DNA of 64,000 nt. Origin: Alphaproteobacteria bacterium. GTDB taxonomy: Bacteria; Pseudomonadota; Alphaproteobacteria; ATCC43930; CGMCC-115725. Location of the stretch: the NCBI GenBank assembly GCA_021325525.1, contig JAJPHB010000032.1, positions 28,651 to 92,650 on the forward strand. The letters are read 5' to 3'. The notes under the pieces are model-generated. The model made no database searches and was not told the DNA's origin. It saw only the letters and a list, made by a program, of their open reading frames with translations. The first letter of the stretch is position 1; every line of letters starts with the position of its first letter. A program made the position numbers and the translations under genes. Shown here in pieces: positions 60,311 through 64,000 of this stretch.

Positions 60311-61318
60311 TCACGCGCAATGCTCGGGCAGAATGGGTGCGCCGCGCGGCACGGCGACAGCAAGGCGCCGGCCGATGAGCTCGTCTTCGCTCCCGGGCGC
60401 CAGTCCGGCGCGCGGCCGCACCCAGCCGAGATCGGCGGCGGCGATGATGGTGCCGGCGGCGAGGTCGCGGGCGGCCGCGATGCCGCGGCGGACGCGCTGG
60501 CGCACCGCCGCCTCGCAAGGGAGGACGCGCTTGCCGCCGGCGCCCATCAGCAGCTCCGCCTCGCGCACGCGCCGCACGAGCTCGGCAAATTCGGCGGGGT
60601 CGGCGGAGAGCTTGTGGTCGTGGAAATCCGACTGGTTCTTGTCGAGCGTGAAGTGCTTCTCGATGACCCGGGCGCCCAGCGCGACGGACAGGACCGCGGC
60701 GGCGATGCCGATCGTGTGGTCGGAATATCCGACCGTGCAGCCGAGCGTCGCGAGGTCGCGAAGCGCCGCGAGATTGGCGTCGGCGGGAACCGTCGGATAG
60801 GAGACGACACAGTGCAGCAGCGCGAGCGCGCCGCTCCGACCGGTCCGCTGCCATTCGGCCTCGATCCTGCGCTTTGCCCTGCCGACGCCGTCGAGATCGC
60901 TCATTCCCGTCGACAGGAGAATGGGCTTTCCGGTGCGCGCCACCTCCTCCAGCAGGGGAAAGAAATCATTGTCGCCCGAGGCCACCTTGAAGGCCGGGAC
61001 CAGCGGATCGAGGGCCGCCACGCTTTCGAGATCGAAGGGCGTCGAGAGAAAGGTGACGCCCTCGCGCCGCGCCCTGGCCGCCAGGTCCTCGAACTGCGCG
61101 TAGCTGAATTGAAAGCGCCGCAGCTGCGCGATCCGCGCTTCCTCGCTGACCGAGACGAGCCTTTCCGGCACGATGGTCTGGAACTTGACGGCGTCGGCGC
61201 CCGCTTCCTTGGCACGGCCGATCATCTCCTCGGCGCGATCGAAGCTGCCTTCGTGGTTGTTGCCGATCTCGGCGATGATGAAGACTCGCTCGTCGAGATC
61301 GTGCGGGCCGATCCTCAT
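60311..61318 (-). CDS. neuB: NeuB-family nonulosonate synthase 2
   Basis: A 335-residue PEP-condensing synthase. FIIAEIGNNHEGSFDRAEEM, ADAVKFQTIVPERLVSV, LSTPFDLESVAALDPL, FKVASGDNDFFPLLEEV and the signature YSDHTIGIAAAVLSVALGARVIEKHFT are all present. The C-terminal SAF-like domain begins near residue 275. The start at 61318 gives MRIGPHDLDERVFIIAE. Next to it are a GNAT acetyltransferase, an epimerase and an aminotransferase, which points to a legionaminate- or pseudaminate-type pathway rather than plain sialic acid. Confidence 0.9.
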   Translation of the reverse strand: MRIGPHDLDERVFIIAEIGNNHEGSFDRAEEMIGRAKEAGADAVKFQTIVPERLVSVSEEARIAQLRRFQFSYAQFEDLAARARREGVTFLSTPFDLESVAALDPLVPAFKVASGDNDFFPLLEEVARTGKPILLSTGMSDLDGVGRAKRRIEAEWQRTGRSGALALLHCVVSYPTVPADANLAALRDLATLGCTVGYSDHTIGIAAAVLSVALGARVIEKHFTLDKNQSDFHDHKLSADPAEFAELVRRVREAELLMGAGGKRVLPCEAAVRQRVRRGIAAARDLAAGTIIAAADLGWVRPRAGLAPGSEDELIGRRLAVAVPRGAPILPEHCA

Positions 61319-61323
61319 ATCCG

Positions 61324-62019
61324 TCACACTCTGTGGCAGTGCAGCATGTAATCCGTGGCGGCGATCCGGAAGCCGAGCTTCTCGTAGAGCCGCAGCGACG
61401 GGATGTTGGCGATCTGCGTTCCGACGCGCAGCATGCGCAGCCCCTTCACCTCGGCGACGGCGAAGGCGATGAGCGCGGCGGCGATGCCGCGCTTGCGAAA
61501 CGCGGCGCCGACCGCGATGAGGTCGATGGTCAGCACGCCGTCGGCGGGACCGAGGAGCTGGAGAAAGCCGGCGATCGTGCCTTCCCGCTCGGCGACAACC
61601 ATATGATCGCCGCGCCGCCCGCGAAAGAAATTGCCGGCCCATTCGGCGCGGCTGCGATCGGCCGCCGTGCGCGGCACGGCGGGATCGAGATGCAGCCGTG
61701 AGAAGGCGAAACTCTCCCGGGCAAGCGCCGCGACGGCTGCGCGATCCTCGGGGCGGGCGAAGCGCAGGCCGTCGAGCGGACCCGACCGCACCGGCGCCGC
61801 CGGCCGCTCCAAGGTGACGTTCGTATCGACGATAGCGAAGCCGAGCGCTTCCAGCCGGCGCAGCTCAGCGACCGCATGCGTCGGAACGCGCGCGAAGAGG
61901 AAGACAGGGGACGCCTGCATCTCGCGGATCGCGGCATCTGCCGTCGCATCCGTCAGCGTGACGCGATAGCTCGGGCGGTCCAGGATCTCGGCGAGGAACG
62001 GATCAGCGATGAGCGGCAT
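61324..62019 (-). CDS. GNAT N-acetyltransferase, WecD-like
   Basis: A 231-residue protein with a C-terminal GNAT domain. LTIDLIAVGAAFRKRGIAAAL is the acetyl-CoA-binding motif A, and LRVGTQIANIPSLRLYEKLG is the strand after it. The N-terminal half resembles WecD, the acetyltransferase of dTDP-fucosamine synthesis. It probably N-acetylates the amino sugar formed by the neighbouring aminotransferase. The ATG at 62019 overlaps the upstream stop as TGATG. Substrate assignment is by context. Confidence 0.82.
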   Translation of the reverse strand: MPLIADPFLAEILDRPSYRVTLTDATADAAIREMQASPVFLFARVPTHAVAELRRLEALGFAIVDTNVTLERPAAPVRSGPLDGLRFARPEDRAAVAALARESFAFSRLHLDPAVPRTAADRSRAEWAGNFFRGRRGDHMVVAEREGTIAGFLQLLGPADGVLTIDLIAVGAAFRKRGIAAALIAFAVAEVKGLRMLRVGTQIANIPSLRLYEKLGFRIAATDYMLHCHRV

Positions 62020-63059
62020 CAGATGATGCGGCGCAGCAGCGTATCGTTGCGTGCGAAGAGGTTCTTGTACCACTCGATATAGCGCGGAAAGCCGGTCTCC
62101 AGCGGGAAGGCGGGCTCGTATCCGAGGAGCCGCCGCGCCTTGTCGATCGAGAGCGTGCCGCGATCGGGCATCAAACGGTCCTTCGGCGCGTGCTTCACGG
62201 TGACGGTGGGAAAATGCGTGCGCAGGATGTCCACCATCTGCGCGATCGAGCGCGAGCCGCCGAAGGTGAGGTTGAAGATTTCGTTGCGGGAGGCCGGATT
62301 CTCGATCGCTTTGGTGACGCCCTGCACGACGTCCTCGACATAGGTGAAATCGAGCCGGTCGGAGCCGTCGCCGGAGATTTGCAGCTCCAATCCCTGCAGC
62401 GCATTCTCGATGAAGACCTGGCCGACGCGCCGCGAAACGCAGCGCTCGCCATAGAGCGCCGACGGCCGGATGATGGTGTAGGGCAAGCCGAAGACCTGGT
62501 TATAAGCGATCACCATCTTCTCGCCGGAGAATTTGAGCGCGCCGTAGATGCCGAGCGGCTCGCAATGCGTCTCCTCGGTGACCGTGCCGGTGGCGAAATT
62601 GCCGTAGACCATGCTCGATGAGAAATAAATGAAGTGCGGCTTGCGGTCGCGCGAGCAGTCGAGGGCATTCTCCAGCGTCCTGAGGCTGTGATCGAAGGTC
62701 GAGTACGGATTCTTGTTTGCCTGGTTCGCATGCGCGATGGCGGCAAGATGGATGATGACGTCGGGCTTGATCGTCGCCAGCAAGGGCGAGAAGGTCTGAT
62801 AGTCGCGGGCGTCCAGCACATGCACCGGAATGCCGGCGGCGTGCAGGAGATCGAGCCGCTCGTGGATGAGATGCAGATAGAGCTGGCGGTTGCTGATGTT
62901 GTCGGCGTTGCCGGCGAAGGCGCTGAGATTGTTCACCTGCAGGCTGTCGATGACGTCGACCTCGGCGCCGCGCCGCTTCAGCGCCAGGGCCAGATGGTGT
63001 CCGATGAAGCCGGCGCCGCCGGTGATGGCGATGCGGCGGCCGGCGATGTTATTCGTCAT
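62019..63059 (-). CDS. NAD-dependent sugar epimerase/dehydratase
   Basis: A 346-residue extended SDR enzyme. The Rossmann motif ITGGAGFIGHHLALAL is at residues 11-25, the catalytic Ser in YFSSSMVYG and the YxxxK in YGALKFSGEK lie at about residues 150-180, and RPSALYGERC follows. It may epimerise or dehydrate a nucleotide-activated sugar feeding the nonulosonate or amino-sugar pathway. The start at 63059 puts the nucleotide motif at the N-terminus, and the gene overlaps the aminotransferase stop by 4 bp (ATGA). Confidence 0.85.
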   Translation of the reverse strand: MTNNIAGRRIAITGGAGFIGHHLALALKRRGAEVDVIDSLQVNNLSAFAGNADNISNRQLYLHLIHERLDLLHAAGIPVHVLDARDYQTFSPLLATIKPDVIIHLAAIAHANQANKNPYSTFDHSLRTLENALDCSRDRKPHFIYFSSSMVYGNFATGTVTEETHCEPLGIYGALKFSGEKMVIAYNQVFGLPYTIIRPSALYGERCVSRRVGQVFIENALQGLELQISGDGSDRLDFTYVEDVVQGVTKAIENPASRNEIFNLTFGGSRSIAQMVDILRTHFPTVTVKHAPKDRLMPDRGTLSIDKARRLLGYEPAFPLETGFPRYIEWYKNLFARNDTLLRRII

Positions 63060-64000
63060 CGCTTGAGCTCCCGGATGGCGGTCTTGAGGGTCTGCGCGAT
63101 ATAGGCCATGTCGTCCTCGCCGAGATGCGGGCCGACGGGCAGTGCGATCGAGCTGTCGCTGATCCGCGAAGCGACCGGAAAATCCCGCGCCCCGACCTTG
63201 TACTTGTCGCGATAGAAGCGGAGCTGCGGCACGGCCTTGGGATAGTAGACGCTGGTGCCGACCCCGGCGGCGTTGAGCTTGGCGACGAGTTCGATGCGCC
63301 GCTCCGCGAGAGCCGGCCCGAGCAGGATCGAAAGGCAATAATAGCTGCTCTCGAAGATGCCATTCGATGTCTCGAAGAGATCGATCTCGTCGATCTCGCG
63401 GAGCGCGCCGTGGAGCGCGCGGTAGTTGCGCTCGCGCGCCTTGCCCATGCTGTCGAGGCGCTTCACCTGCTCGATGCCGATCGCCGCCTCGATCTCGTTC
63501 ATGCGATAGTTGAAACCGACCGCCGTCACATCATAGACGCCGGGTACCTTGCGCTCGCCATGGGTGCGGTCGACCCCGAGCGCCTTCTGCCGCGCGATCC
63601 GCGCAACGACTTCCTCGTGACGCGAAATAATCATGCCGCCTTCGGCGGTCGTCATGTGCTTCACCGGGTAGAAGGAGAAGCAGCCGACGTCGCCGAGGAG
63701 CCCGGTATGGACGCCGCGATAGCGAGCGCCGAGGGAGAGGGCGCAATCCTCGACGACGAAGAGGCCGCGGGGGCGCGCAATGGCGTTGACGCGGTCCATA
63801 TCGACCGGCATGCCGAGATAGTGGACGACGGAAATGGCACGGGTGCGAGGGGTGAGCGCCGCCTCGACCTGGTCGAGATCGATATTGCCGGTCCGTGGCT
63901 CGGCATCGACGAAGACCGGCGTGGCGCCCATGAGCTCGACGGCATGCGCCGTCGCCGCATGAGTCTGCGCCGGCACGATGACCTCGTCGCCGGCGCCGAG
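63056..64000 (-). CDS. DegT/DnrJ/EryC1 aminotransferase, partial at right edge
   Basis: The gene runs off the right edge; about 314 codons of the C-terminal part are visible without a start. FSFYPVKHMTTAEGGMI carries the PLP lysine, preceded by DCALSLGARYRG, and FNYRMNEIEAAIGIEQVKRL is the conserved substrate/dimer region. The frame at the edge reads GAGDEVIVPAQTHAATAHAVE, the expected N-terminal strand. It would introduce an amino group on a keto sugar nucleotide (perosamine-, LegC- or PseC-like). Confidence 0.87.
   Translation of the reverse strand, partial: LGAGDEVIVPAQTHAATAHAVELMGATPVFVDAEPRTGNIDLDQVEAALTPRTRAISVVHYLGMPVDMDRVNAIARPRGLFVVEDCALSLGARYRGVHTGLLGDVGCFSFYPVKHMTTAEGGMIISRHEEVVARIARQKALGVDRTHGERKVPGVYDVTAVGFNYRMNEIEAAIGIEQVKRLDSMGKARERNYRALHGALREIDEIDLFETSNGIFESSYYCLSILLGPALAERRIELVAKLNAAGVGTSVYYPKAVPQLRFYRDKYKVGARDFPVASRISDSSIALPVGPHLGEDDMAYIAQTLKTAIRELKR

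Noticed and set aside
58842..60800. A 652-codon plus-strand frame
   Set aside because: Antisense to the intact asparagine-synthetase homologue 5 and the end of neuB 2; no family motif.
1..64000. tRNA, rRNA, CRISPR arrays, insertion sequences, riboswitches
   Set aside because: No cloverleaf, repeat-spacer array, transposase or terminal inverted repeats were noticed; the space between genes is too short for most of these.

Overview
The window is very GC-rich (roughly two thirds G+C by eye) and almost gap-free. It carries alphaproteobacterial-looking genes with GTG starts and many 1-4 bp stop/start overlaps (ATGA, GTGA, TGATG). No tRNA, rRNA, CRISPR array or insertion sequence was seen, and no gene-free stretch exceeds about 140 bases. 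All genes except two small pairs (30496-30992 and 52601-53133) lie on the minus strand, so transcription runs from right to left. I judge the host to be a free-living alphaproteobacterium, but no marker gene fixes the genus.

Region 1 (1-7524) is ordinary metabolism. It holds the start of a PAP2-type membrane phosphatase, a complete five-gene branched-chain amino-acid/amide type ABC importer (binding protein, LivH, LivM, LivG, LivF) and two MFS transporters, one CynX/NimT-like and one Fsr (fosmidomycin-resistance)-like.

Region 2 (7639-64000 and beyond the right edge) is a very large surface-polysaccharide cluster. It encodes at least six glycosyltransferase or capsule-synthesis polypeptides, one of them a fusion of two GT-B enzymes. 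It has five asparagine-synthetase homologues, one with a destroyed glutaminase site, and about thirteen SAM-methyltransferase-like proteins, two of the FkbM family. Modifiers include three phytanoyl-CoA-dioxygenase-like hydroxylases of nearly equal length, a sulfotransferase, an OafA-type acyltransferase, and an MBOAT acyltransferase with an SGNH-like partner. There are also a heparinase II/III-type lyase and a flippase-like ABC exporter. Nonulosonic (sialic-like) acid synthesis is present as neuA, neuC and two neuB genes. At the right edge a DegT-type aminotransferase, a sugar epimerase/dehydratase and a GNAT acetyltransferase lie next to the second neuB, as expected for legionaminic- or pseudaminic-type precursors. 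Two WbpG/PseA-type sugar amidotransferases predict acetamidino groups. One is fused to a HisF-like ammonia-channel barrel and sits beside its HisH glutaminase.

Together the genes suggest a glycan built from amino/nonulosonic sugars and decorated by amidation, amidination, O/N-methylation, hydroxylation, acylation and sulfation. No initiating glycosyltransferase, Wzy polymerase or Wzx-type flippase is visible, so those steps must lie elsewhere or be replaced by the ABC exporter.

Two small plus-strand operons interrupt the cluster: a ribbon-helix-helix protein with a 73-residue coiled-coil partner, and a YefM-YoeB toxin-antitoxin pair with a clear palindromic operator over its promoter. The most noteworthy items are the HisF-WbpG fusion, the asparagine-synthetase homologue lacking Cys2, the GT-GT fusion, the uncharacterised proteins at 41781-42929 and 56932-57315, and the unrecognised plus-strand pair at 30496-30992.
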